A stretch of 64,000 nt of DNA from Actinomadura luteofluorescens (GTDB lineage Bacteria > Actinomycetota > Actinomycetes > Streptosporangiales > Streptosporangiaceae): contig NZ_JACCBA010000001.1 in assembly GCF_013409365.1 (NCBI RefSeq), positions 2,790,001-2,854,000 on the forward strand. The letters are read 5' to 3'. Below, in pieces: positions 17,532-26,150 of this stretch. Each line of letters begins with the position of its first letter. The stretch's first letter is position 1. Below the pieces are notes generated by a model. It was not told the DNA's origin. It made no database searches and saw only the letters and a program-made list of their open reading frames with translations. The position numbers were made by a program, and so were the translations under genes.

Positions 17532-19598
17532 TCAGCGCAGGGCGCACGTCCCCGAGTCGGACTTCGACGGGTCGCTCTCCGAGGTCCCGGTCAGGCTGAG
17601 CCGCGCGTGGCGGGCCGCGCCCGGCTTCGCCTTCGCCCAGACCTCGACCATCGTGCGGCCGTTCGCCGGGGCGGTGGCCAGCTCGTTCGGCAGCCACGTC
17701 GTCCAGCCGTCACCGGACACGGCCGCCTTGAGGCGGAACACGTCGGAGCCCTGGCGGCCGTCGCCGCCCCGGCCCGTGTTGGTGAGCGCCATCGTGCACT
17801 TCGTCCAGCCCGCGCCGGTCGGCCGGGCGGGGCCGGAGTCGACCCGCACGCCGCGCCTCTGCGGCCCGGCACCGTCCAGCGAGCCGACCGCGACCGTGTA
17901 GGACAGGACGCCCTTGCGGTCACGCCTGAGGTTCAGGACGTAGAAATGCAGCCGGTTCGCCTGGTCGACGTACTCGTACTCGCTGCCGGAGTTCGTCCCT
18001 GCGTGGTAGAGCGCGTCCGAGAGCTGCCGGTAGTCGCCGATCGTCATCTTCTTCGGGGTGCCGTCGGGCAGGACGAAGTCGACCTTGTCGATGTCCTGCG
18101 GGTTGGCGTCCTCGACCCAGATGAACGGGGCGCGGTCCTGGTCCTTGGTCTTGGCGAGCAGGACGCCGGAGTCGGGCGTGAAGGAGTCGGTGCCCATCCG
18201 GTCGACGACTTCGAGGGTGTAGTTGTCGTAGCCGCCGCCGTCGCACAGCGGGTCGGTGCCGGTGTCGCACTTGGGGCTCTTGTCGCCGCCCTCGCCGAGC
18301 TTGACGTTGATGCCGGTGAGGCCGCCCTTGCCCGGGTCGACCGACCGGGCGGTCACGTTGGCCACGACCATCCCGGACGCGGCGAGGGCGTCCCGGCTGA
18401 GCTGGAGCACGTTGCCGCCGTCCACCATGCCGAGCTTCAGCTTGTTGCGGAGCATGTGCTGCGCGCCCATGGACCCGCCGCCCGTCGCCGGGATCGTCCA
18501 CCGGCTGTGCGGTCCGCCCGGCCCGTTGAACGTGCCGCGGCTGAGCATGTCCCACGGGCCGCTGTAGGCGCGGCGCGGCGGGTCGCCGTAGGGGTTGTTG
18601 TAGTTGTCGCCGATGCCGAGGATGTGGCTGAACTCGTGGGCGTACACCGACATGCCGGAGCTCTCGGCCTGCGTCGAGGAGACGCCCGGGATGGCGTTCG
18701 GCCAGATCGTCGAGCCGGCCTGCCAGGACGTCCAGGGGACGTACCGGGTCTTCACCCAGTTCGTCAGGCCCGGGTCGCCCGGCCCCCACTCGTCCGGCAC
18801 CTGCTCCTTCGTGCCGAACTTCATCTCGCCGAACTCCTGCCAGGTGGACGACTCGTCCTGCCCGGCGCTGAGGAAGAAGACGAAGTCGAACTTGCCCGCC
18901 GCCTCCTCGCCGACGTCGGCGACCCACGCGTCCCGCGCGTCCTTGCGCAGGTCGCGGTTGCAGGTGTCGCCGGCCGGGCATCCCGTTCCGCCCTGCATGC
19001 CGTCCACGCCGTACTCGTGGTCCTTGGCGGGCATCTGGTAGGCGCCGAACCCCGTCAGGTTCACGCCGAACCGGCCGCCGGAGTCCTCCATCCAGTACTC
19101 GTGGAGGGTGTGGCCGTGGTTCAGGTCCTGCGGCTTGTTGAGGAGGTCCTGGTAGAACTTCGCCACCTGCGCGCGCGGCACGTCGCCGACCTTGACCGGG
19201 TTGCCGAAGACCGACGAGTTGACCGGCTGCGTGACCTCGAACGGCTGGTTCGCGTAGTCGGCGAGGACGACCGCGACGTTGAAGTTGCGCACCGACCCCT
19301 TGCGGGCCGGGTCCGCCCACGAGGTGCCCGGGATCGCGGTGTAGTCGTCCCAGGTCATCGTGTCGGGAAGCTCGTAGTTCTGGGGGTCGATCGGGCGCGG
19401 GGCGCCCGCCGCGAACGCCTGGGCGGACGGCTGCGCCCGCTGCCACGGCTGCGTCTGCGGCCAGTGCCGCATCTGCCAGGGGTTCGCGGTCGGTTTCGGG
19501 ACCCGGGGCCCCGGCTGCGCGGCGGCCGGGACGGCCGCGAGTCCCACGACCAGCCCCATCACCGCCGCGGGCACCAGCAGAATCTTCTTGGCGCGCAT
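17532..19598 (-). CDS. Secreted M6-family metalloprotease (immune inhibitor A-like)
   Basis: A 688-residue secreted zinc protease. A signal peptide (MRAKKILLVPAAVMGLVVGLAAVPAAA) is followed by a propeptide-like Pro/Gln-rich stretch and the M6 catalytic domain. That domain carries the zinc motif HEFSHILGIGD, with His321, Glu322, His325 and Asp331, an HExxHxxGxxD arrangement. A downstream GPWDMLSRG segment gives the Met-turn. The C-terminal ~200 residues, with paired cysteines and a strand-rich sequence, are probably a carbohydrate- or membrane-binding module. Relatives degrade extracellular proteins, including host defence peptides in pathogens; here a role in nutrient release is more likely. 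Start ATG 19598; monocistronic with its own terminator. Confidence 0.9.
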   Translation of the reverse strand: MRAKKILLVPAAVMGLVVGLAAVPAAAQPGPRVPKPTANPWQMRHWPQTQPWQRAQPSAQAFAAGAPRPIDPQNYELPDTMTWDDYTAIPGTSWADPARKGSVRNFNVAVVLADYANQPFEVTQPVNSSVFGNPVKVGDVPRAQVAKFYQDLLNKPQDLNHGHTLHEYWMEDSGGRFGVNLTGFGAYQMPAKDHEYGVDGMQGGTGCPAGDTCNRDLRKDARDAWVADVGEEAAGKFDFVFFLSAGQDESSTWQEFGEMKFGTKEQVPDEWGPGDPGLTNWVKTRYVPWTSWQAGSTIWPNAIPGVSSTQAESSGMSVYAHEFSHILGIGDNYNNPYGDPPRRAYSGPWDMLSRGTFNGPGGPHSRWTIPATGGGSMGAQHMLRNKLKLGMVDGGNVLQLSRDALAASGMVVANVTARSVDPGKGGLTGINVKLGEGGDKSPKCDTGTDPLCDGGGYDNYTLEVVDRMGTDSFTPDSGVLLAKTKDQDRAPFIWVEDANPQDIDKVDFVLPDGTPKKMTIGDYRQLSDALYHAGTNSGSEYEYVDQANRLHFYVLNLRRDRKGVLSYTVAVGSLDGAGPQRRGVRVDSGPARPTGAGWTKCTMALTNTGRGGDGRQGSDVFRLKAAVSGDGWTTWLPNELATAPANGRTMVEVWAKAKPGAARHARLSLTGTSESDPSKSDSGTCALR

Positions 19599-19717
19599 GT
19601 CTCCCCTACCTCAGGTGGGTTGCGGAGAGACGCTATGGACGGGCGGTTCCTCCCGGCTACGGCCGAGATATACGATCTTGCGACGGACGCCCTGTCATTT
19701 CACGCCATGGGCGCAGG

Positions 19718-20200
19718 TCAGAGCGGGAGTTCGCGCTCCGCGACGACGATGCCGTCCTCGTCGCTGTAGAGCCAGTCGCCCGGACGGAACTCCACGCCGC
19801 CGAACGCCACCGGGACGTCGGTCTCGCCCGCGCCGTCCTTGGCGCTCTTGCGCGGGTTCGATCCGAGGGCCTTCACGCCGAGGTCCATCCCGCGCAGCGC
19901 CGCCACGTCCCGGACCGCGCCGTTGATCACGACCCCGGCCCAGCCGCCCGCCACCGCCGAGGCGGCGATCATGTCGCCCATCAGCGCGGACGCCAGCGAC
20001 CCGGCACCGTCCACGACCAGTACCCGGCCCTCCCCCGGGGTGCCCAGCCGCCGCTTCACCAGGCCGTTGTCGCGGTGGCAGCGGACGGTCGCGACCGGAC
20101 CGGCGAACGCCGTCCGCGCGCCGTACTGCCGGAACTGCGTCTCGCAGCTGCGCAGCTCGTCCCCGAAGTCGTCGATGAGGTCAGCGGTCGCGAAGTCCAT
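19718..20200 (-). CDS. rraA: RraA family protein (RNase E regulator / HMG-CHA aldolase fold)
   Basis: A 160-residue RraA-like protein. The signature is the [28 protein letters not shown] block, with the Arg-Asp pair that binds metal and substrate in the related 4-hydroxy-4-methyl-2-oxoglutarate aldolases. [14 protein letters not shown] and a C-terminal [13 protein letters not shown] follow. Full-length for the family. In E. coli RraA inhibits RNase E. Many actinobacterial members keep the aldolase site, so an oxaloacetate decarboxylase or aldolase activity is an alternative. It ends the minus-strand stretch before the AsnC regulator, whose stop lies 27 bases upstream of its start, so the two may be cotranscribed. 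Confidence 0.88.
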   Translation of the reverse strand: MDFATADLIDDFGDELRSCETQFRQYGARTAFAGPVATVRCHRDNGLVKRRLGTPGEGRVLVVDGAGSLASALMGDMIAASAVAGGWAGVVINGAVRDVAALRGMDLGVKALGSNPRKSAKDGAGETDVPVAFGGVEFRPGDWLYSDEDGIVVAERELPL

Positions 20201-20227
20201 GGCGGCAGCCTACTGGCCGGTAATGGC

Positions 20228-20686
20228 TCAGGCCGACGGCGCGTCGGTCGGGCGGCCGATGAGCCGGGACAGCACGATCGCCGTCTTCGTCGCGGTGATG
20301 TTGTCCTCGCGGCGCAGCCGTTCGAGGGCCTGCTCCAGATGCTGGATGTCGCGGGCCCGCACGTGCACGAGCGCGCTGGCGTCCCCGCTGATCGTGTACG
20401 CCGCGACGACCTCGGGATGGCCGCGCACGCTGGAGTAGATCTGCTCGGGGGACGTCGCCCCGGTGCAGAAGATCTCGATGAACGCCTCGGTCGTCCAGCC
20501 GAGCGCGGCCGGGTCGACCACGGCCGCGAAGCCGTTGATCACACCGTCCGCGCGGAGCCGGTCGACGCGCCGCTTCACCGCGGGGGCCGACAGCCCCACC
20601 TTGTCTCCGATCTGCGCGTACGAGGCACGCCCGTCCTCCAGCAGACGCGCAACGATTCGCCGGTCGAGCTCGTCAAGACGCAACAA
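20228..20686 (-). CDS. Lrp/AsnC-family regulator, divergent from rocD
   Basis: A 152-residue feast/famine regulator. An N-terminal winged HTH (residues 1-60: LDELDRRIVARLLEDGRASYAQIGDKVGLSAPAVKRRVDRL) is followed by the RAM effector domain (VVAAYTISGDASALVHVRARDIQHLEQAL). Start is TTG 20686, with GGGGGGTG just upstream on the minus strand. The divergent neighbour is ornithine aminotransferase, and a long symmetrical sequence lies between them. This arrangement is typical of a specific activator that responds to its amino acid; ornithine or arginine is the natural candidate. rraA follows on the same strand. Confidence 0.9.
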   Translation of the reverse strand: MLRLDELDRRIVARLLEDGRASYAQIGDKVGLSAPAVKRRVDRLRADGVINGFAAVVDPAALGWTTEAFIEIFCTGATSPEQIYSSVRGHPEVVAAYTISGDASALVHVRARDIQHLEQALERLRREDNITATKTAIVLSRLIGRPTDAPSA

Positions 20687-20707
20687 ATAACACCCCCCGA
20701 GTCGGTT

Positions 20708-20736
20708 TTCGTCATTGGTCGGCAGTCAATTCCGAA
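20708..20736. promoter_or_regulatory. Candidate AsnC operator between asnC-like gene and rocD
   Basis: A 29-bp dyad: TTCG-nn-ATTG (20708-20717), nine bases, then CAAT-nn-CGAA (20727-20736). It lies 22 bases from the regulator start. The symmetric long-spaced half-sites fit Lrp/AsnC dimers, and the site could serve autoregulation and rocD control together. Confidence 0.6.
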
Positions 20737-20863
20737 CATACGCTGGGTACGGACCGGCGGCCACTCGATCCCGCCGGTCCCCTCCCCCTCGGCACCGGGC
20801 GCGCGCCCGGTGACCCCGCCATGCCCCGGCCCGACCGGCCGGGCCGAGCCGCGAAGGAGCGTC

Positions 20864-22057
20864 GTGACGCCGACCGACCAGCTGCGAGCGATGTCCGAGG
20901 ACCACAGCGCGCACAACTACCACCCTCTCCCCATCGTGGTCGCCGAGGCCGACGGCGTCTGGCTGACCGACGCGGAGGGCCGCCGCTACCTGGACATGCT
21001 GGCCGCCTACTCCGCCGTCAACTTCGGGCACCGTAACCCGCGGCTGACCGAGGCGGCGCGCCGGCAGCTCGACCGCGTCACGCTGGTGAGCCGCGCGTTC
21101 GACCACGACCAGTTCGGCCCGTTCGTCACCGAGCTGGCCGAGCTGTGCGGCAAGGACATGGTGCTGCCGATGAACAGCGGCGCCGAGGCCGTCGAGACCG
21201 CCCTGAAGACGGCCCGCAAGTGGGGCTACGAGGTCAAGGGCGTCCCCGCGGGCGAGGCGAACATCATCGCGTTCGAGGGCAACTTCCACGGCCGCACGAC
21301 CACCATCATCAGCTTCTCCACCGACCCCGACGCCCACGACTCCTACGGCCCCTACACGCCGGGCTTCCGGACCGTCCCGTACGGGGACGTCGAGGCGCTC
21401 AAGGCCGCGATGGACGCCAACACGGTCGGCGTGCTGATCGAGCCGATCCAGGGCGAGGCCGGCGTGAACGTCCCGCCGAGCGGGTTCCTGCGGGCCGTGC
21501 GCGAGCTGTGCACGGCGGGCGGCGCGCTGATGATCGCCGACGAGATCCAGTCGGGCCTCGGCCGCACCGGCACCACCTTCGCGGTCGAGCACGAGGACGT
21601 CGTGCCCGACGTCTACATCCTCGGCAAGGCCCTCGGCGGCGGCATCATGCCGGTGTCCGCGGTCGTCGCCGACCGGGACGTCCTCGGCGTGTTCAGGCCG
21701 GGCCAGCACGGCTCGACGTTCGGCGGCAACCCGCTCGCCTGCGCCATCGGCCGCGAGGTCATCGCGATCCTCAAGAGCGGCGAGTACCAGGAGCGCTCCC
21801 GGACGCTCGGCGCGCACCTGCACGACCGGCTCGGGCGGCTGCCCGGCGACCTCGTCCGCGAGGTGCGCGGCCGCGGCCTGTGGGCGGGCGTGGAGCTGCA
21901 CGGCAAGGCCCGTCCGGTCAGCGAGCGGCTGATGGAGCTCGGCGTCCTCGCCAAGGAGACCCACGAGACCACGCTGCGCCTCGCTCCCCCGCTGGTCATC
22001 GAGCGCGACGAGCTCGACTGGGCGCTCGACCAGCTGGAGATCGCCCTCAAGGGCTGA
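20864..22057 (+). CDS. rocD: Ornithine aminotransferase (ornithine-oxo-acid transaminase)
   Basis: A 397-residue class-III PLP aminotransferase. It transfers the delta-amino group of ornithine to 2-oxoglutarate, giving glutamate-5-semialdehyde, in arginine/ornithine catabolism. The N-terminal NYHPLPIVVAEADGVWLTDAEGRRYLDMLAAYSAVNFGH is characteristic of RocD rather than GabT or ArgD. PLP residues are the NSGAEAVETALK loop, DEIQSGLGRTG (Asp stacking on the pyridine) and Lys255 in ILGKALGGG, the Schiff-base lysine. Length matches the family. Start GTG 20864 is set by the AAGGAG at 20854-20859. It is divergent from an AsnC-type regulator, and a long terminator hairpin follows. Confidence 0.93.
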   Translation: MTPTDQLRAMSEDHSAHNYHPLPIVVAEADGVWLTDAEGRRYLDMLAAYSAVNFGHRNPRLTEAARRQLDRVTLVSRAFDHDQFGPFVTELAELCGKDMVLPMNSGAEAVETALKTARKWGYEVKGVPAGEANIIAFEGNFHGRTTTIISFSTDPDAHDSYGPYTPGFRTVPYGDVEALKAAMDANTVGVLIEPIQGEAGVNVPPSGFLRAVRELCTAGGALMIADEIQSGLGRTGTTFAVEHEDVVPDVYILGKALGGGIMPVSAVVADRDVLGVFRPGQHGSTFGGNPLACAIGREVIAILKSGEYQERSRTLGAHLHDRLGRLPGDLVREVRGRGLWAGVELHGKARPVSERLMELGVLAKETHETTLRLAPPLVIERDELDWALDQLEIALKG

Positions 22058-22076
22058 TCGCGGGACCCGCCTACAG

Positions 22077-22122
22077 GGCGGGGAGCACCGCCGGTCAACG
22101 GCGCCCGGCGGCGCTCCCCGCC
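22077..22122 (+). terminator. Two-tier hairpin after rocD
   Basis: The outer stem is GGCGGGGAGC/GCTCCCCGCC (22077-22086 with 22113-22122). The inner stem is CCGCCGG/CCGGCGG (22088-22094 with 22105-22111). It starts 20 bases beyond the rocD stop and has no U-tract. Confidence 0.7.
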
Positions 22123-22224
22123 GGCCCCTCGTTTCCGTCATCGCAAACCCGGGTCTCCTCCAAGCCTCGGCCAGTGCCCGCCCGGCGAGGGGCCTCCGCC
22201 GCCCTCCACCGTGAGGGTGAGGGG

Positions 22225-23193
22225 ATGCTGCGGAACAGGAGTCGGCGCCGGGTGATCATCGGATGCGGGGGGCTGGCCGTCGGCCTCGTGCTGCTGCTCG
22301 CGGGCGGTCTCTACGTCCTGCAGCGCTTCTACGACGGCGAGGTCAGGCGCGTCGCGGGCGCGCTGCCGACCGCCGGCGGGCGCCCCTCCTCCAGCGGGCG
22401 CGGCGAGAACTGGCTGCTGATCGGGTCCGACCGGCGCGCCGACATGCCCTCGATGGGCGCCCGCGCCGACACGATCATGCTGGTGCACCTGTCCGGGCGC
22501 GGCGACCGGGTGTCGGTGATCGCCATTCCCCGGGACGGCTGGGTGCCCGTCCCCGGGCACGGCCCCACCAAGATCAACGCGGCGTTCGCCTACGGCGGGC
22601 CGTCGCTGCTGATCCGGACGGTGGAGCAGCTCACCCGCGTCCGCGTAGACCACTACGCCGCCCTGGACTTCGGCGGGTTCGTGAAGATGACCGACGCCCT
22701 CGGCGGCGTGGACGTCACCGTCACCAAGACGACCCACGACCCCATGCACGACCGGACCTGGCAGGCCGGACGGCACCACCTGGACGGCGTCGAGGCGCTC
22801 GACTTCGTCCGGCAGCGCTGGAACCTGCCGGGCGGCGACCTCGACCGGATCAAGCGGCAGCAGGCGTTCCTGCACGCGCTCGCCGCCAAGGCGCTGGACA
22901 CCCGCAACCCGATCAAGATCGACCGGTTCGTGCGGGCCGCGACGCGCTCGGCCACCGTGGACGACTCGGTCACGTCCGGGACGCTGCGCGGGCTGGCGCA
23001 CCGGCTGCTCCGGACGTCGCTGATGGAGTACCTGACGGCCCCCGTCGACCGGACGGCCGAACGCGACGGGCAGAGCGTCGTCCTCCTCGACGACGAGGGC
23101 GTCAGAGAGCTGTTCACCGCGGTCCGGGAGGACCGGGTGGGCGACTACGTGTCCCGCAACGGCGCCGCCAACACCGTGGACTCCGTGCGCTGA
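22225..23193 (+). CDS. LytR-CpsA-Psr (LCP) family cell-wall glycopolymer ligase
   Basis: A 322-residue LCP protein: short cytoplasmic Arg-rich N-terminus, one membrane segment (residues ~10-31, VIIGCGGLAVGLVLLLAGGLYVL), then the extracytoplasmic LCP domain. Conserved features are NWLLIGSDRRAD, ADTIMLVHLSG, SVIAIPRDGWV with the Arg that binds the polyprenyl pyrophosphate, KINAAFAYGGP, DFGGFVKMTDALGGVDV and DFVRQRWNLPGGDLDRIKRQQ. LCP enzymes attach wall glycopolymers from lipid carriers to peptidoglycan. It lacks the LytR_C domain found in the second LCP protein of the window. Start ATG 22225 follows GTGAGGGG. It appears to be a single-gene unit. Confidence 0.9.
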   Translation: MLRNRSRRRVIIGCGGLAVGLVLLLAGGLYVLQRFYDGEVRRVAGALPTAGGRPSSSGRGENWLLIGSDRRADMPSMGARADTIMLVHLSGRGDRVSVIAIPRDGWVPVPGHGPTKINAAFAYGGPSLLIRTVEQLTRVRVDHYAALDFGGFVKMTDALGGVDVTVTKTTHDPMHDRTWQAGRHHLDGVEALDFVRQRWNLPGGDLDRIKRQQAFLHALAAKALDTRNPIKIDRFVRAATRSATVDDSVTSGTLRGLAHRLLRTSLMEYLTAPVDRTAERDGQSVVLLDDEGVRELFTAVREDRVGDYVSRNGAANTVDSVR

Positions 23194-23245
23194 CCTGCCC
23201 GGATATGCCCTTTTTCGCATAGAGATGGCGAAGACGGTCTGAGTG

Positions 23246-23267
23246 GATTAGTCTACGTGGACTAATC
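23246..23267. promoter_or_regulatory. Perfect palindrome in front of padR-efflux operon
   Basis: GATTAGTC (23246-23253), six bases, GACTAATC (23260-23267), ending 26 bases before the padR start. A perfect 8-bp inverted repeat overlapping the likely promoter is a strong candidate for the PadR autoregulatory operator. Confidence 0.72.
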
Positions 23268-23292
23268 GAGTTCGACCATAAGGGCCTCAGGT

Positions 23293-23919
23293 ATGTCCCG
23301 ACCCATCACGCCGCTCGCGCTGACCGTGCTGCGCATGCTGTGCGACGGGCCCATGCACCCCTACGAGATGCAGCAGCGCATCCGCGACCACGCCTACGAC
23401 CAGGCCGTGAAGATCACGCACGGGTCGCTCTACCACTCGGTGGAGCGGCTCGCCGCGGGCGGGCTGATCGAGCCGCTGGAGACCAGCCGGGAGGGCCGCC
23501 GGCCCGAGCGCACCGTCTACGCCGTCACCAGCGCCGGGCGCGACGCGGCGCAGTTCCGGCTCGCCGAGCTGCTCGTCCGCCCCGCGGAGGAGTTCCCGCT
23601 GTTCGGCACCGCCCTGGCGTTCATCAACCTGCTCCCCGAGGACGAGGTCGCCCGGCTCCTGCGCAACCGGGCCATCGCCCTGGAGGCGGCGGTCGCGGGG
23701 CACCAGACCGCGCACGACTCGCTCCGCAAGCAGGGCATCGAACGCTACAAGCTGATCGACCAGGAGTGGCTGATCGCGCGCCTGCGCTGCGAGCTCGACT
23801 ACGTGCGGGCGCTCGTCGGGGACCTGGAGTCCGGCCGGCTCACCTTCAACGACACCGAGCCGCGGGCCATCTGCCACCCGCGGCCTCGGCCACGACGCAC
23901 CGACGAGATGGGGGCCTGA
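23293..23919 (+). CDS. PadR-family transcriptional regulator of efflux pump
   Basis: A 208-residue PadR regulator. The N-terminal winged helix (residues 5-85) shows the family signature MLCDGPMHPYEMQQRI, ITHGSLYHSVERLAAGGLIEPL and the wing RRPERTVYAVTSAGR. A C-terminal helical dimerisation domain (PadR subfamily 1, Vir-like) follows. Its stop overlaps the start of the DHA2 transporter as TGATG, so the two are translationally coupled. PadR proteins in such pairs repress their own operon and are released by drugs. A perfect palindrome in the promoter supports that here. The ligand is unknown. Confidence 0.92.
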   Translation: MSRPITPLALTVLRMLCDGPMHPYEMQQRIRDHAYDQAVKITHGSLYHSVERLAAGGLIEPLETSREGRRPERTVYAVTSAGRDAAQFRLAELLVRPAEEFPLFGTALAFINLLPEDEVARLLRNRAIALEAAVAGHQTAHDSLRKQGIERYKLIDQEWLIARLRCELDYVRALVGDLESGRLTFNDTEPRAICHPRPRPRRTDEMGA

Positions 23920-25532
23920 TGAAGAGATGGAGCGGAAATCCCTGGGCGATCCTGCTGACGCTCTCCCTCGGATTCTTCATGACGCTGCTCGACCTGACGA
24001 TCGTGAACATCGCGATCCCGAGCATGATCGACAAGCTTGACGCCTCGCTGGACGAGGTCCTGTGGGTCGTCAACGCCTACGTCCTGGTGCTGGCGGTGCT
24101 GCTCATCACCGCCGGCCGCCTCGGCGACCTGTGGGGCAAGAAGAACCTGTTCATCGCCGGTGTCGCACTGTTCACGCTGTCCAGCCTGGTGTGCGGGATC
24201 TCCCAGGACCCGGCGCAGCTGATCGCGGCCCGCGCCGTGCAGGGGCTCGGCGCCGCGCTGCTGATGCCGCAGACCATGTCCATCATCATCAGCGTGTTCC
24301 CGCCGGAGCGGCGCGGCGCCGCGCTCGGCGTCTGGGGCGCGGTGGCGGGCGTGTCCACCATCGCCGGGCCGACCGTCGGCGGGCTGCTGGTCACCAGCCT
24401 GGACTGGCGGTGGATCTTCTTCGTGAACCTGCCGATCGGCGTCCTCGTGCTGGCCATGGCCGTGCCGATCCTGCCCGGCCACACCCGCACCGTCCGGCAC
24501 CGGTTCGACGTGGCGGGCGTGCTGCTGGCCTCCGCCGCGCTGTTCTGCCTCACGTTCGCGCTCACCGAGGGCCAGAAGTACCAGTGGAACGAGGGCATCT
24601 GGGGCCTGATCGCCGCCGGGCTCGCCCTGTTCGTGATCTTCGTGGTCTACCAGCGGGGACGCCAGGACCGCGAGCCGCTCGTGCCGTTCTCGCTGTTCAA
24701 GGACCGCAACTTCACGATCCTCAACCTCGTCGGCGCGGCCGTCTCGATCGGCATGATCGGCCTGTTCCTGCCGATGACGATCTACCTGCAGTCGGTGCTC
24801 GGCTTCAGCGCCCTCAAGGCGGGCCTCGTCATGGCGCCGTCGTCGCTGGTGTCGATGCTCCTCGCCCCGGTCGCGGGCCGGATGTCGGACCGCATCGGCG
24901 GCAAGTTCATCCTGATGGCCGGCCTGACCCTCTATGCCGTCGGCATGGCGTGGATGGTGATCCTCGCGCAGGTCGGCACGGACTGGACCGCGTTCATCGC
25001 CCCGCTCGTGGTGTCCGGGTTCGGCATCGGCGGCGTGTTCGCGCCGATGGCCACCGAGGCGACCCGGAACGTCCCACCGCGCCTCGCGGGCGCCGCGTCC
25101 GGCGTCAACAACACGATCCGGCAGGTGGGGTCGGTGCTCGGCAGCGCGGCCGTCGGCGCCGTCCTGCAGAACCGGCTCGCGTCGTCGCTGCGCGACGAGG
25201 CGGCCACCCGTTCGGCGGCCCTCCCGCCCGACGTGCGCGGCGGCTTCGTGCAGAGCTTCGCGGACGCCGCCAAGGGCGGCCTGGAGGTCGGCGCGGGGCA
25301 GAGCGGGGCCCGGCAGCAGATGCCGCCCGGCGTCACGCCGAGCGTCGCGCACCGCGTCCAGGAGCTCGCCGGCCAGGTGTTCTCGCACGGATTCGTCCAC
25401 GCGATGAAGCCGACGATGTGGCTGCCGATCGGCATCGTCCTGCTCAGCGCCGCCGCGTGCCTCACCCTCAAGGGCCACAACGCGGGCACGCCCGTCCACA
25501 AGGACGCCGAGCCCGCCTCCGTGGCGAGCTGA
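23919..25532 (+). CDS. DHA2-family (EmrB/QacA) MFS multidrug exporter
   Basis: A 537-residue 14-TM major facilitator transporter. Recognisable features are LDLTIVNIAIPSM in TM1 (motif D1), the loop GRLGDLWGKKNLF (motif A), ARAVQGLGAALLMPQTMSII (motif B) and GAVAGVSTIAGPTVGGLL (antiporter motif C). The last ~100 residues include an unusual Gln/Gly-rich extracellular loop (GGLEVGAGQSGARQQMPPGVTPS) before the final TM segment. Proton-coupled export of hydrophobic cations or antibiotics is the family activity. Start ATG 23919 overlaps the padR stop. Regulation is through the upstream PadR palindrome. Confidence 0.92.
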   Translation: MKRWSGNPWAILLTLSLGFFMTLLDLTIVNIAIPSMIDKLDASLDEVLWVVNAYVLVLAVLLITAGRLGDLWGKKNLFIAGVALFTLSSLVCGISQDPAQLIAARAVQGLGAALLMPQTMSIIISVFPPERRGAALGVWGAVAGVSTIAGPTVGGLLVTSLDWRWIFFVNLPIGVLVLAMAVPILPGHTRTVRHRFDVAGVLLASAALFCLTFALTEGQKYQWNEGIWGLIAAGLALFVIFVVYQRGRQDREPLVPFSLFKDRNFTILNLVGAAVSIGMIGLFLPMTIYLQSVLGFSALKAGLVMAPSSLVSMLLAPVAGRMSDRIGGKFILMAGLTLYAVGMAWMVILAQVGTDWTAFIAPLVVSGFGIGGVFAPMATEATRNVPPRLAGAASGVNNTIRQVGSVLGSAAVGAVLQNRLASSLRDEAATRSAALPPDVRGGFVQSFADAAKGGLEVGAGQSGARQQMPPGVTPSVAHRVQELAGQVFSHGFVHAMKPTMWLPIGIVLLSAAACLTLKGHNAGTPVHKDAEPASVAS

Positions 25533-25539
25533 GGCGCCG

Positions 25540-26127
25540 CTAACCGCGAGAGGAACGGCCCGCCCTGCCGAGCATCCATTCGCCCGGCGGGCGGGCCGGC
25601 GGCACCAGCATGATCCCGACCACCGCGGCGACCATGCCGCCGACGACGAACAGATAGCCGGGCAGCGTCGCCGAGACCACGAGATCGCCCTCGGGGCGGC
25701 GCAGCTGCAGGAAGAACACCACGACGCCCCAGACCAGCGCGGGGACGAACGCGCCGAGCCGCCCGCCCATCGCCTTCCCCGACGCCCACGCCATCAGGAA
25801 GACCAGCGCGACCAGGACGATCGACACGAGCGGGACGGGGCCGACGGACCAGTCCTGCGCGAACGCGCCGACCACGCCGAACACCCCGCCGAGGATGCCG
25901 AGCGCCGCGTAGGCGGCTCCGGAGACGAACGCGTCACCGGGCCCCTCGCCGTCTCCCGGCTCCAGGGCCGACGCGCCGGCGCCCTCCTCGGACGCGGGCT
26001 CGGCGTCGGCGGGCCGGGCGGCATCGGGCTCGGCGACGCTCGCCCGGGCCTCGGCGTCTTGCGCGCCGGCGTCCGCCGGGACGCCGTCCTTGGCGAGCCG
26101 CACCCGGGCCTGGTCGTCCTTGTCCAC
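25540..26127 (-). CDS. DUF6113-like small membrane protein next to mshB
   Basis: A 195-residue protein: an acidic, Ala/Glu-rich cytoplasmic N-terminus (~65 residues), then four hydrophobic segments. These include AYAALGILGGVFGVVGAFAQ, PLVSIVLVALVFLMAWASG, FVPALVWGVVVFFL and YLFVVGGMVAAVVGIMLV. It ends in an Arg-rich tail. A protein of this layout (DUF6113) commonly follows mshB in actinobacteria. Here the mshB stop lies 23 bases upstream, so the two are probably one operon. Start GTG 26127 is chosen because the conserved-looking sequence begins there and it clears the mshB end. No function is established; a link to mycothiol metabolism is only by neighbourhood. Confidence 0.72.
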   Translation of the reverse strand: MDKDDQARVRLAKDGVPADAGAQDAEARASVAEPDAARPADAEPASEEGAGASALEPGDGEGPGDAFVSGAAYAALGILGGVFGVVGAFAQDWSVGPVPLVSIVLVALVFLMAWASGKAMGGRLGAFVPALVWGVVVFFLQLRRPEGDLVVSATLPGYLFVVGGMVAAVVGIMLVPPARPPGEWMLGRAGRSSRG

Positions 26128-26150
26128 GGTCGCCAGCGTACCGGGGCCCG

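Noticed and set aside
22138..23220. A minus-strand frame antisense to the LCP gene
   Set aside because: No recognisable domains, shadow of the LCP coding sequence.
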